The notes under the pieces were generated by a model, which had not been told where the DNA came from, did no database searches, and saw only the letters and a program-made list of their open reading frames with translations. A stretch of 64,000 nt of DNA from JALZDI01 sp035557095. GTDB lineage: Bacteria > Actinomycetota > Actinomycetes > Propionibacteriales > Nocardioidaceae. Made by a program: the position numbers and the translations under genes. The DNA is taken from contig DATMEB010000009.1 in assembly GCA_035557095.1 (NCBI GenBank), positions 1 to 64,000 on the forward strand, in the 5' to 3' direction. Each line of letters begins with the position of its first letter. The stretch's first letter is position 1. This document shows, in pieces, positions 33,227 to 41,411 of the stretch.

Positions 33227-34855
33227 TCAGACCTTCGGCTGCGGACGCAGCACCGTGGGGTCGGCGTCGAGGTGCAGCACGGCCGCCTTGCCACTGGCCA
33301 GCGCCCGGTCCAGCGCACCCGGGATCTCTTCGGTGCTGCTGACCCGCTCGCCGAACCCGCCGAAGGCACGGGAGTACGCCGCGAAGTCGGGGTTGGTCAG
33401 CGCCGTGCCGTGCCGGCGGCCGGGGTACTCCCGCTCCTGGTGCGCGACGATCGTGCCGTACTGGCTGTTGTCCACGACCAGCACCAACGGCCTGGCACCG
33501 TTCGCCACGGCGGTCGCGAGCTCCTGACCGTTCATCAGGAAGCAGCCGTCGCCTGCGACCGAGACGACCTGCCGTCCGGGGTGGGCGATCGACGCGGCGA
33601 CCGCCGCGGGCAGCCCGAACCCCATGGCGCCGTTGCGCGGCGCGAGCAGCGACGGGTAGGAGTGCAGTGGCAGGTAGCGCTGCGCCCAGATGCAGTGGTT
33701 GCCCGCGCCGTAGGTGACGATCGCGTCGGGCGCGAGCCTGCTACGTAGCTCGCGCATCGCGACGCCGAGGTCGACGCCCTGCCCGGGTTCGTCCGGAGAC
33801 GGCGTGCCGAACTCCTCCTCGGCCGACCTCGCGGCGGCCGCCCAACGGCTCCACGCCGGTGTCGTCGGAGGCAGCCGGTCCCCAACGGCGGCGAGCAGCG
33901 CGGACGGGCTCGCGAGCAGGTGCAGGTCGACGCGGTGCTGATGCGTGCGCAGCTGCGGGTCGGGGTCGACCACGATCACCCGGCCCGCCTGCCGACCACG
34001 CTTGTAGCCGTCGGAGAACACGTCGGCGGCGCCGCAGCCGACGAACACCAGCAGGTCGGCCTCGTCCATCGTCTCCGCGAGTGCGGGCGAGCGGCTGAAG
34101 CCGTACCAGCCGACGTACGACGGGCTTGTGTGGTCGACGATGTCGTGGGCGCGGAAGTCGGCCGAGACCGGCAGGTGCCAGCGTTCGCACCAGCGGGTGA
34201 AGCGCTCGGCGCTCGCAGGGTTCCAGTGGTCGCCACCGACGACGACCAGGGGCCGGCGCGCGTCCTCGAGCAGCCGGCCGAACTGCCCAGCCTGCTCGGG
34301 CGAGACGGCGCCCTCACTGACGTCGCGTGGCGGCGCGACGTCAGCCTCGGAGCGCTCGACCAGGACGTCCTCGGGCAGGCCGACGACGACCGGACCGGGA
34401 CGTCCGGACGCGGCGATATGGAAGGCCTCCGCGACCACCTCGGTGGCGCGCTCGGGGACCTCCAGCGTCAGCACCCGCTTGGCGGTCGACCCGAACACCG
34501 CACCCAGGTCGATCTCCTGGAACGACTCGCGGCCGCGGTCGGACACCGGCACCAGACCGACGAAGAGCACCAGCGGGCTCGCGTCCTGCCAGGCCGTGTG
34601 CACCGCGATCGAGGCGTTGGAGGCACCCGGGCCACGGGTCACCAAGGCCACGCCGACCCCGCCAGTGATGCGGCCGTCGGCGACGGCCATGAAGCCGGCC
34701 CCGCCCTCCTGGCGGCACACGACCGTCTGGATCTTGCTGTCGTGCAAGGCATCCAGCACGTCGAGGTAGCTCTCGCCCGGCACGCAGTAGACGCGCTCGA
34801 CGCCCTGCTCCTCCAGCTGGCTCACCACCAGCTGCCCCGCGGATCTGTCCGTCAT
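33227..34855 (-). CDS. Thiamine-diphosphate-dependent enzyme (acetolactate synthase/decarboxylase type)
   Basis: 542 residues, three domains. The cofactor-activating Glu50 is in CRQEGGAGFMA; the central domain runs through about residues 195-325; the ThDP-Mg motif is AGDGCFLMNGQE...VVDNSQYG near the C-terminus, with NGAMGFGLPAAVAAS before it. It resembles IlvB-type proteins but has no small regulatory subunit nearby, so a catabolic role (2-oxo acid decarboxylation or carboligation) is more likely than valine synthesis. ATG 34855 overlaps the transporter stop (ATGA). Last gene of a five-gene operon beginning with the urease genes. Substrate unknown. Confidence 0.85.
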   Translation of the reverse strand: MTDRSAGQLVVSQLEEQGVERVYCVPGESYLDVLDALHDSKIQTVVCRQEGGAGFMAVADGRITGGVGVALVTRGPGASNASIAVHTAWQDASPLVLFVGLVPVSDRGRESFQEIDLGAVFGSTAKRVLTLEVPERATEVVAEAFHIAASGRPGPVVVGLPEDVLVERSEADVAPPRDVSEGAVSPEQAGQFGRLLEDARRPLVVVGGDHWNPASAERFTRWCERWHLPVSADFRAHDIVDHTSPSYVGWYGFSRSPALAETMDEADLLVFVGCGAADVFSDGYKRGRQAGRVIVVDPDPQLRTHQHRVDLHLLASPSALLAAVGDRLPPTTPAWSRWAAAARSAEEEFGTPSPDEPGQGVDLGVAMRELRSRLAPDAIVTYGAGNHCIWAQRYLPLHSYPSLLAPRNGAMGFGLPAAVAASIAHPGRQVVSVAGDGCFLMNGQELATAVANGARPLVLVVDNSQYGTIVAHQEREYPGRRHGTALTNPDFAAYSRAFGGFGERVSSTEEIPGALDRALASGKAAVLHLDADPTVLRPQPKV

Positions 34856-36177
34856 CGGACGCGTACCTCCTCGTCGTCGTGGCTGAGCGACAACCTGGGT
34901 GCGGCCCAGCCGGCGAGCGTGGTGACCAACGCTATGCCCACCAGCAACAAAGCGGGCCCCCACGACTCCTGGTTGCTCACCGCGAGGAGTCCGGTCGCCC
35001 CCAGGGGCACGAAACCGCTGACCACGGCCGCGAGGTTGGCCGACAGCGCGACGCCGCTGTAACGCAGCGCCGGCGGGAACAGGTCGGTCAGCAGCACGCC
35101 GGAGACGGCGTACGGGATCGAGAGGCAGGCAACCGCAAGCGTCACCGCGAAGACGACCACGAAGGTCGCGGTCGTGTCGATCATCCAGAACACGGGGAAT
35201 GCAAGCACCGCCGACAGCAGCCCGCCGACGACGGTGACGCGGGCGGCGCCGTGGCGCTCGGCCAGCCGGCCGCCCACGATCAGCACGCCGATCTCGACCG
35301 CCGCGGCCACCAGGGTGGCGGTGAGCAGCACGGAGTTCTCCATGCCCAGCGTGTCGGTGCCGTAGCTGATCACGAACGTGGTGATCAGGTAGAAGCCGCC
35401 GACCCCCAGCAGCGTCGACCCGGCACCGACGAGGAGCTGCGGCCAGGCTCCCTTCACGACCTGCCACACCGGGCTGGAGGCCAGCTCGTCCTCGGCCAGC
35501 ATCTGCTCGAACAGCGGCGACTCCTCGACCCGGCGGCGGATGTAGACCGCGATGTACAGCAGCGGGAACGCCGCGAGGAACGGCAGCCGCCAACCCCAGG
35601 ACTCGAAGCTCTCCTGCGGCAGCAGCGACACCAGCAGGATGGCGCCGGAAGAGAGCAGGGTGCCGACCGGGGACCCGATCTGCGGCATGGCCGCGTATCG
35701 CCCGCGGTGCTCGATGGGTGCGTGCTCGACGGCCAGCGTCACCGCGCCACCCCACTCGCCGCCGACCGCGACGCCCTGCAGCAGCCGCAGCAGCGTGAGC
35801 AGCACCGGTGCGGCCACGCCGATGGCCGCGAAGTCGGGCAGCAGCCCGATCGCCCCGGTGGCGAAGCCGATCATCGCCACGGTGATGATCAGGGTCTTGC
35901 GGCGGCCGATCCGGTCGCCCATGTGGCCGAAGATGATCGCCCCGACCGGACGGGCCAGGAAACCGACAGCGAACGACGCGAATGCGGCAGCTGTGGAGAC
36001 CAACGGGTCGTCGGTGACGAAGAAGACCTCGTTGAACACCAGCGCGGCCGCCGTGCCGTACAGGAAGTAGTCGTACCATTCCAGCGCGGTCCCGACGAAG
36101 GCACCGAACGCGACGCGCTTCGCCTCCTGCTCGGTGACCACGACGGGGCCGGTGGCCGGTGTGCTTGCTGTGCTCAT
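34852..36177 (-). CDS. MFS transporter, metabolite:proton symporter (MHS) type
   Basis: 441 residues, 12 predicted membrane segments. The opening FGAFVGTALEWYDYFLYGTAAAL and the loop GHMGDRIGRRKTLI are typical of the MHS group (ProP, KgtP, ShiA), proton symporters for organic acids and zwitterions. LLRLLQGVAVGGEWGGAVTL is also diagnostic. ATG 36177 has AGGAG. It sits between an amidohydrolase and a TPP enzyme in the urease-like operon, so it probably imports the operon's substrate, likely a carboxylated or amide compound rather than urea itself (inference). Confidence 0.87.
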   Translation of the reverse strand: MSTASTPATGPVVVTEQEAKRVAFGAFVGTALEWYDYFLYGTAAALVFNEVFFVTDDPLVSTAAAFASFAVGFLARPVGAIIFGHMGDRIGRRKTLIITVAMIGFATGAIGLLPDFAAIGVAAPVLLTLLRLLQGVAVGGEWGGAVTLAVEHAPIEHRGRYAAMPQIGSPVGTLLSSGAILLVSLLPQESFESWGWRLPFLAAFPLLYIAVYIRRRVEESPLFEQMLAEDELASSPVWQVVKGAWPQLLVGAGSTLLGVGGFYLITTFVISYGTDTLGMENSVLLTATLVAAAVEIGVLIVGGRLAERHGAARVTVVGGLLSAVLAFPVFWMIDTTATFVVVFAVTLAVACLSIPYAVSGVLLTDLFPPALRYSGVALSANLAAVVSGFVPLGATGLLAVSNQESWGPALLLVGIALVTTLAGWAAPRLSLSHDDEEVRVR

Positions 36178-36218
36178 GGGTGCTCCTGGTCGGGGTCGGC
36201 TCGAGTCTGCTGTACCCG

Positions 36219-37865
36219 TCAGCGGGCGGAGGACACCGCCTCGTGACCGTGGGTACACACGCCGCCGGCGTACGTCGCCACCACCTCGGTGGCACGGATC
36301 CGGCTGCTGGGGACAGTGGTGACGTCGTCACCGAGGACGACGAAGTCGGCGAGGCGGCCCGGGGTCAGGCTGCCGCGTTGTGCCTCCTCGCCGGCGACCC
36401 ACGCGGTCTCGACGGTGTAGGCGCGCAGGGCGGTCATCGCGTCGACGCGCTCGTCCGCGCCGAGCAGGTCGCCGGAGCGGCTGGTCCGTTCGACCATCGA
36501 CTGCATTCCGGCCAGTGGCGCACCGTCGGCGACGGGCCGGTCCGAGCTGCCCGGCACGCGCAGCCCGGCGCGAATGAACGCGGCGTGCCGGTAGAGCAGG
36601 GACCGACGTTCCGCACCGAGGGCCGCGGCCATCGTGTCGCCGATCTCGTACAGGAACCGCTGCTGCGGGACCGGGGTCACACCGAGCCGGGCCATCCGCG
36701 CGACCTGGTCGGCCCGGGTGATGCCGGCGTGCTCGATCCGGTGTCGCGCGTCGGTGCGGGGATGCACTCGCTGCGCCTCCTCGTACGCGTCCAGCGCGAC
36801 GTCGACCGCCCGGTCCCCGATCGCGTGCGCGGCGATGCGCCAGCCACCGCGGTGGGCCGCGAGCAGCTGCCGGTGCATCTGCTCCGGGTCGTCCTGGAAG
36901 TAGCCGCGGCCGTGCCCGTGGTCGCAGAACGGCTCCTGCACCGCCGCGGTGCGTGCCACCAACGAGCCGTCCAGCCAGATCTTCATCGGGCCGAGGCGCA
37001 GCCAGTCGTCGCCGAAGCCGGTACGGATGCCGAGGTCGAGGCCGAACCGCATCGCGTCGTCCTCGTGCCCCTCGAGGTCGTGCAGCGTCGACACCGTCGG
37101 CATCAGCTGCACGCGCACCGCGAGCTCGTCGTGCTCGCGTGCCTGCTGGTAGGCCGCGAGCTCGAGCGGGGTCTTGCCCAGCCAGCCCCGGCCGATCCCG
37201 GCCTCGGTGACGTGTGTCAGCCCCTCGGACGCGTAGACCCGCGAGGCGCGGCCGACCGCCGTGCGCAGCGTCTCGACCGGGTAGGGCACGACCAGGTCGA
37301 CGACGAGGTTCTGCGCCTGCTCCTCGAGTACGCCGGTGGGCCCGCCGGCGTCGTGGACCACGACCCCGCCGGCCGCGACCGTGACCGACCCGTCGAGTAC
37401 TCCGGTGCGCCGGAGCACCTCGCTGCTGACCGAGCAGACATGGCCCGACCGGTGCTTGAGCCAGACCGGACGTCCGCCGGCGACCCGGTCCAGCTCGTGC
37501 CGGTGCGGGTGCCCGCCGAGCTGGGTGTTGTCGTAGCCGCTGCCGACCACCCAGGAGTCCGGGGGCAGGGCGTCGGCCCGCTCGGCCACCGACTTGTAGA
37601 GCACGTCGAGGTCGGCCGCCACGGACAGGTCGATTTCGTCCAGGGCGAGCCCGAACCACCCCATGTGGTTGTGCGCGTCGCCGAAGCCCGGCGTCACCGT
37701 CGCGCCCTGGGCGTCCAGCGTGGTCGCGGCCGTGAGGCCCGGGCCACGGTGGTCGACGTCGAGCGCCAGCACCCGGCCGTGCTGCACGGCCATGGTGCGG
37801 GCGCGGGGGTGCTGCTCGTCCATCGTGAGGATGTTCGCGTTGTGCAGCAGCAGGTCGACGTGCAC
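36219..37865 (-). CDS. YtcJ-type metal-dependent amidohydrolase (Amidohydro_3)
   Basis: 548 residues. TIM-barrel hydrolase with metal ligands in DAHNHMGWFG (HxH), the central Lys/His regions WLKHRSGHV and MKIWLDGS, AAHAIGDRAVD, HRIEHAG and SSDRPVADG (Asp). Beta-sandwich strands at both ends carry MDEQHPRARTMAVQHGRVLAL and PGRLADFVVLGDD. Family members hydrolyse N-acyl, formamide or cyclic amide bonds; substrate here is unknown. GTG 37865 has a GGAGA site, 27 bases after ureC. It is a distant paralogue of the gene at 42797, which also sits next to a urea-linked gene. Confidence 0.85.
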   Translation of the reverse strand: MHVDLLLHNANILTMDEQHPRARTMAVQHGRVLALDVDHRGPGLTAATTLDAQGATVTPGFGDAHNHMGWFGLALDEIDLSVAADLDVLYKSVAERADALPPDSWVVGSGYDNTQLGGHPHRHELDRVAGGRPVWLKHRSGHVCSVSSEVLRRTGVLDGSVTVAAGGVVVHDAGGPTGVLEEQAQNLVVDLVVPYPVETLRTAVGRASRVYASEGLTHVTEAGIGRGWLGKTPLELAAYQQAREHDELAVRVQLMPTVSTLHDLEGHEDDAMRFGLDLGIRTGFGDDWLRLGPMKIWLDGSLVARTAAVQEPFCDHGHGRGYFQDDPEQMHRQLLAAHRGGWRIAAHAIGDRAVDVALDAYEEAQRVHPRTDARHRIEHAGITRADQVARMARLGVTPVPQQRFLYEIGDTMAAALGAERRSLLYRHAAFIRAGLRVPGSSDRPVADGAPLAGMQSMVERTSRSGDLLGADERVDAMTALRAYTVETAWVAGEEAQRGSLTPGRLADFVVLGDDVTTVPSSRIRATEVVATYAGGVCTHGHEAVSSAR

Positions 37866-37893
37866 GGTTCTCCACTTCTTTCAGGTGAGCTGC

Positions 37894-39582
37894 TCAGGCG
37901 AGATGGTGCAGCTGGGTCAGCGGCAGGGTGCGGGCGTGGTGCATCGCGATCTCCACCCCGTCGACCCGCACCGGGACCGGCTCGGGCTGCACCTCGACGG
38001 TGGGCGTCGCGGTGTTGAACCGCATCGCGTCGCAGGTCAGGCCGCGGCTGTCGGCGATCGCGGTGTAGCGGTGCCCGGCGGGCAGCGCCGCACGCGCCTG
38101 CGCGTCGTCGAGGCAGGCCTGCGAGACGAACAGATGCGACAGCCGCGACGGCGCGCCGCCGAGGCCGCCGTAGAACGGCCGCATGCGCCGCGGCTGCGTG
38201 AGCCGGGTGGAGCCCGACCCGGACCCCGCCGCACCCCAGGCCACGAAGCCGGACTTGACCACGAGCTCGGGCTGCGCCCCGAACCATGCGGGGTTCCAGA
38301 GCACGATGTCGGCGATCCGTCCCGGCTGCAGCGAGCCGACGTGGGCGGACATGCCGTGCGCCACCGCGGGGTTGTGGGTGAGCTTGGCGAGGTAGCGCAG
38401 CACGCGCGCGTTGTTCGGCCGGTCCGGGCCGGTCTCGCCGGCCAGGCCCGCCTGCACGTGCGCGACCTGCCACGTACGCCGCGCGGTCTCGCCGATGCGG
38501 CCCATGCCCAGGGCGTCGGAGTTCACGATGCTGATCGCGCCCTGGTCGTGCAGGTGGTTCTCGGCGGCGATCGCGTGCTCGCGGATGCGGCTGGCGGCGA
38601 TCTCGGCGTCGCTGCCGAGCAGGCTGTGCGCGCGGTGCACGGTCATCGTCATGGGCTTGAGCTCGCCCACGGTCGACGGGGTCAGCGGGAGCGTCGGGGT
38701 GGTCGACGACGTGAGCACGTGCCGCTCGCCGACGATGCGCAGCAGGTCGGGATGCCCCCCGCCGCCCTCCACGTGGTAGGCGTGCACGGTGCGGCCGCGG
38801 GTCGCCGCGAGCGTGTCGGCGAGGTAACCGGACTCGTTCAGCGTGTCGGTGTGCAGTGCCACCGGCAGGTCGACGGACTCCGCGACCGACAGGCAGGTGT
38901 CGACGATGTCGGGGCTCGCGCCCCAGTCCTCGTGGATCTTGAAGCCGCCGCAGCCGGAGAGCACGGCCTGCTCCAGCAGGTCGGACGACGTCGACGAGCC
39001 GCGGGCGAGGAACGCGGCGTTGATGGGGGCGTGCGACCAGCCGGCGATGAGGTGGTGCAGGTTGTTGCGCGGGTTGGCGCCGACGTCCCACACGCCGCCG
39101 ATGCCCATACCGACCAGCGTCGTGACGCCGGCCGACAGGGCGGCCGCCGACAGCTCGGCGTTCGACATGTGCACGTGCGAGTCGACGATGCCCGGCGTCG
39201 CGACCAGGCCCTCACCGGGGATCATCGCGGTGTGCGCGTCGACCTCGAGCTCGACGCCCTGCTGCACGTCGGGGTTGCCGGCCCGGCCGATGCCCACCAC
39301 CCGGCCGTCCTTGACCCCGATGCTGGTCTTGCGGACTCCGAGCACCGGGTCGATGAGCAGCACTCCCAGCACGACCAGGTCCAGCGCGCTGTCCCGGTCT
39401 GCGGCGGCGCTGACCAACGCGCCGTGACGCGCGGTCTTCCCGCAGCCGCCGATCATCTCCTCGCCCGGCTCGGTGTCGTCGGCCTCGACCTCGACCCACA
39501 GGTCGGTGTCGGCGAGCCGCACCCGGTCGCCCGTGGTCGGGCCGTACAGGCTCGCGTAGTCGCGGCGCTCGAGGCTGCTCAT
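37894..39582 (-). CDS. ureC: Divergent urease alpha subunit (UreC-like)
   Basis: 562 residues. Overall a urease alpha: YGPTTGDRVRLADTDLWVEV at the start, IGVKDGRVVGIGRAGNPD, and the nickel ligands His136/His138 (DSHVHMS), carbamylated-Lys equivalent Lys215 and His217 (GFKIHEDWG), His244 (ALHTDTLNE), His270 (AYHVEGGGG) and Asp356 (NSDALGMGR). It departs from classical enzymes at key points: the flap MVCHH motif is MTVHRAH (Val315 replaces the flap Cys, His316 kept), HIHxxCPQQ is HVHMSNAEL, and the GGTGPxxGTxATTCTPG loop is absent. Thus the metal centre looks intact but the substrate pocket is remodelled. ATG 39582 overlaps ureAB (ATGA). Urease activity is likely but not assured. Confidence 0.83.
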   Translation of the reverse strand: MSSLERRDYASLYGPTTGDRVRLADTDLWVEVEADDTEPGEEMIGGCGKTARHGALVSAAADRDSALDLVVLGVLLIDPVLGVRKTSIGVKDGRVVGIGRAGNPDVQQGVELEVDAHTAMIPGEGLVATPGIVDSHVHMSNAELSAAALSAGVTTLVGMGIGGVWDVGANPRNNLHHLIAGWSHAPINAAFLARGSSTSSDLLEQAVLSGCGGFKIHEDWGASPDIVDTCLSVAESVDLPVALHTDTLNESGYLADTLAATRGRTVHAYHVEGGGGHPDLLRIVGERHVLTSSTTPTLPLTPSTVGELKPMTMTVHRAHSLLGSDAEIAASRIREHAIAAENHLHDQGAISIVNSDALGMGRIGETARRTWQVAHVQAGLAGETGPDRPNNARVLRYLAKLTHNPAVAHGMSAHVGSLQPGRIADIVLWNPAWFGAQPELVVKSGFVAWGAAGSGSGSTRLTQPRRMRPFYGGLGGAPSRLSHLFVSQACLDDAQARAALPAGHRYTAIADSRGLTCDAMRFNTATPTVEVQPEPVPVRVDGVEIAMHHARTLPLTQLHHLA

Positions 39583-40172
39583 CGCTCCGTCACCCTCACT
39601 GTCGCCTCGATGCCGACGACGCCGAGCTCCTTGCGCTCGCCCGGGCCGACCCGGACCGCCACCCCGGCGGGCACGTCGAGCCGGTAGGCCGCCGGGTCGG
39701 GCAGTGAGACCTCCAGGGCCGGGTTCAGCGCTGCGAGCGGGAAGTGCGACGACACCCAGATCGGCTGCGCCCCGGTGTTGTGCAGGGTCGCGACCTCGTG
39801 CCGGCGACCGGGTGCGAGCTCCACGGGGGCCGCCTGCGTGCGTACGGCGCCCGGCCCGTCGGCGTCGAGGGCCCCGAACGGAGCCGCCACGTGCACGAGC
39901 ACGGTTCCGTGCGGGAACAGCGCCTCGACCTGGACCGAGGGGACCGCCGCGGCGACCCCGGGCACCAGCGACCCGACCGGGACCACGGTGCGGGCCCGCT
40001 CGACGACCTCCTCCAGGGGTACGTCGTCCCAGGCCATCTCGCAGATCTCGTCGCAGACCAGGGCCACCGCGTCGGCGGCGCCCAGCCGCGCGCCACGGGC
40101 CAGCCTGCGCCGGGCCAGGTCGGCGCCGCTGCTCAGCAGCAGCCGCTCCTGCTCGCGGGGCGTCAGGTGCAT
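39579..40172 (-). CDS. Fused urease gamma-beta subunit (UreAB-like)
   Basis: 197 residues. Residues 1 to about 105 are urease gamma (MHLTPREQERLLLSSGADLA, then VPSVQVEALFPHGTVLVHV); about 110-197 are urease beta (PVELAPGRRHEVATLHNTG, SSHFPLAALNPAL, AYRLDVPAGVAVRVGPGE). Fusion of the two small subunits is known from some actinobacteria and Helicobacter-type ureases. The beta part has SSHFPL where classical beta has GSHYHF. ATG 40172 has a weak ribosome-binding site. It is the first gene of the operon, divergent from pucR across 74 bases. No ureD, ureE, ureF or ureG lies within this window. Confidence 0.85.
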   Translation of the reverse strand: MHLTPREQERLLLSSGADLARRRLARGARLGAADAVALVCDEICEMAWDDVPLEEVVERARTVVPVGSLVPGVAAAVPSVQVEALFPHGTVLVHVAAPFGALDADGPGAVRTQAAPVELAPGRRHEVATLHNTGAQPIWVSSHFPLAALNPALEVSLPDPAAYRLDVPAGVAVRVGPGERKELGVVGIEATVRVTER

Positions 40173-40246
40173 CGGGCCATGCTGGCGTCCCCGAAGGTGT
40201 TCGGCTAGTGCCCTCGGGCACGTCCGGCCGCTGTTAGGTTGTGCAG

Positions 40247-41407
40247 ATGCACAACGCGCCACCGCAGGAGACGCAGGAACGCTGGACCGCCTTGGTCCAT
40301 CTGCTGCACGACGATGCGGACGCGCTAGTGGCGGCCTTCCTGGACCGGGTCCGGCGGATCCCGCCATACTCCCGGGAGCTGGTGCCCCTGGAACGGGTGG
40401 AGGCCGACGCCGTGGGCTCCTTCGACTACCTCCTGCGCCGCATCGGCGGCCTCCCGCTGCCCGCGCGGCTGCGCGACATCGGCCCGTCCATCGGGCGTGA
40501 CCGCGCCCGCCGGGGCGTGCCGCTGGCCGACCTGCTGACCGCCGTGCGCCTGGACTTCCGGGTGCTCTGGGCGGCCCTGCGCGAGCGCTCCGGACCCGAG
40601 GACATGACGCTGCTCGTCGCCCGCGCCGAGGACGTCTGGGCGGTGGTCGAGGACTACACCACCACGATCCAGGTCAGCTACCTGGAGGAGTCGGCGCTGA
40701 TGGCGCGGGAGCGCCGGCGTGAGCGCACGGTCCTCGTCGGCACACTGCTGGCCGACCCGCGGCCCGCCCCCCAGGAGGTCGGCCGGGTGGCCCTGGCCCT
40801 CGACGTCGACCCCGAGGCCCCGTTCCTGGTCGCAGCCGCGGCGTCGCACGACGACCGAGACCTGCGCGCCGTCGCCGACCAGCTGGCGGCCTCGGAGCGG
40901 ATGGCCCATCTGCACGACACCGCGAGGCACACGCTGCTCATCGCGCGCTGGCATGCCGACCCGGCAGCTCCGGTGGCCTCGGTGCTGCGCGACGTCCGGT
41001 GCGGGGTCGCACCGGTCGCCACCGGACTGGCCGCCGTGCCGAAGGCCGCCCTCGTCGCGCAGGAGGTCGCGGACGTACTCCCCGGCGTGAGTTCGTCGGG
41101 ACCGTGCACGCTCACCGACGCGTGGGTGCTGCTCGCGGGCGCGCGCCTCGGCGACCTCGGCCCGGCCATCGCGGACTCGGTGCTCGCCGGCCTCGACTCG
41201 GTGCCACGCGGTGAGCGCGACCGCCTCGTCGAGACGGTGCTGGCCTACGCCGGGAACGGCTCGGTGCAGCAGACCGCGACAGCGCTGTTCTGCCATCGCA
41301 ACACCGTGGTCAACCGGCTCCGCCGGTTCGCCGAACTCACCGGCCGGCAGATGACGACACCCGCCGACGCCGCGCTGGTGCTTGTCGCGCTGGCATGGGC
41401 CCGTTGA
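40247..41407 (+). CDS. PucR-family transcriptional regulator
   Basis: 386 residues. The C-terminal helix-turn-helix (VLAYAGNGSVQQTATALFCHRNTVVNRLRRFAELTG) is the HTH_30 domain of PucR/CdaR regulators. A GGDEF-like middle region and an N-terminal helical sensor (about 1-150) lack known ligand motifs. Such proteins control purine, amide or polyamine catabolism, usually activating divergent genes. ATG 40247 is preferred over GTG 40241 by spacing to an AGG. It faces the ureAB-ureC-amidohydrolase-transporter-TPP operon and probably controls it. Confidence 0.85.
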   Translation: MHNAPPQETQERWTALVHLLHDDADALVAAFLDRVRRIPPYSRELVPLERVEADAVGSFDYLLRRIGGLPLPARLRDIGPSIGRDRARRGVPLADLLTAVRLDFRVLWAALRERSGPEDMTLLVARAEDVWAVVEDYTTTIQVSYLEESALMARERRRERTVLVGTLLADPRPAPQEVGRVALALDVDPEAPFLVAAAASHDDRDLRAVADQLAASERMAHLHDTARHTLLIARWHADPAAPVASVLRDVRCGVAPVATGLAAVPKAALVAQEVADVLPGVSSSGPCTLTDAWVLLAGARLGDLGPAIADSVLAGLDSVPRGERDRLVETVLAYAGNGSVQQTATALFCHRNTVVNRLRRFAELTGRQMTTPADAALVLVALAWAR

Positions 41408-41411
41408 CCGC

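Noticed and set aside
33227..34855. Biosynthetic acetolactate synthase large subunit (ilvB)
   Set aside because: No ilvN or ilvC neighbour; it lies in a catabolic operon, so only the TPP-enzyme fold is claimed.
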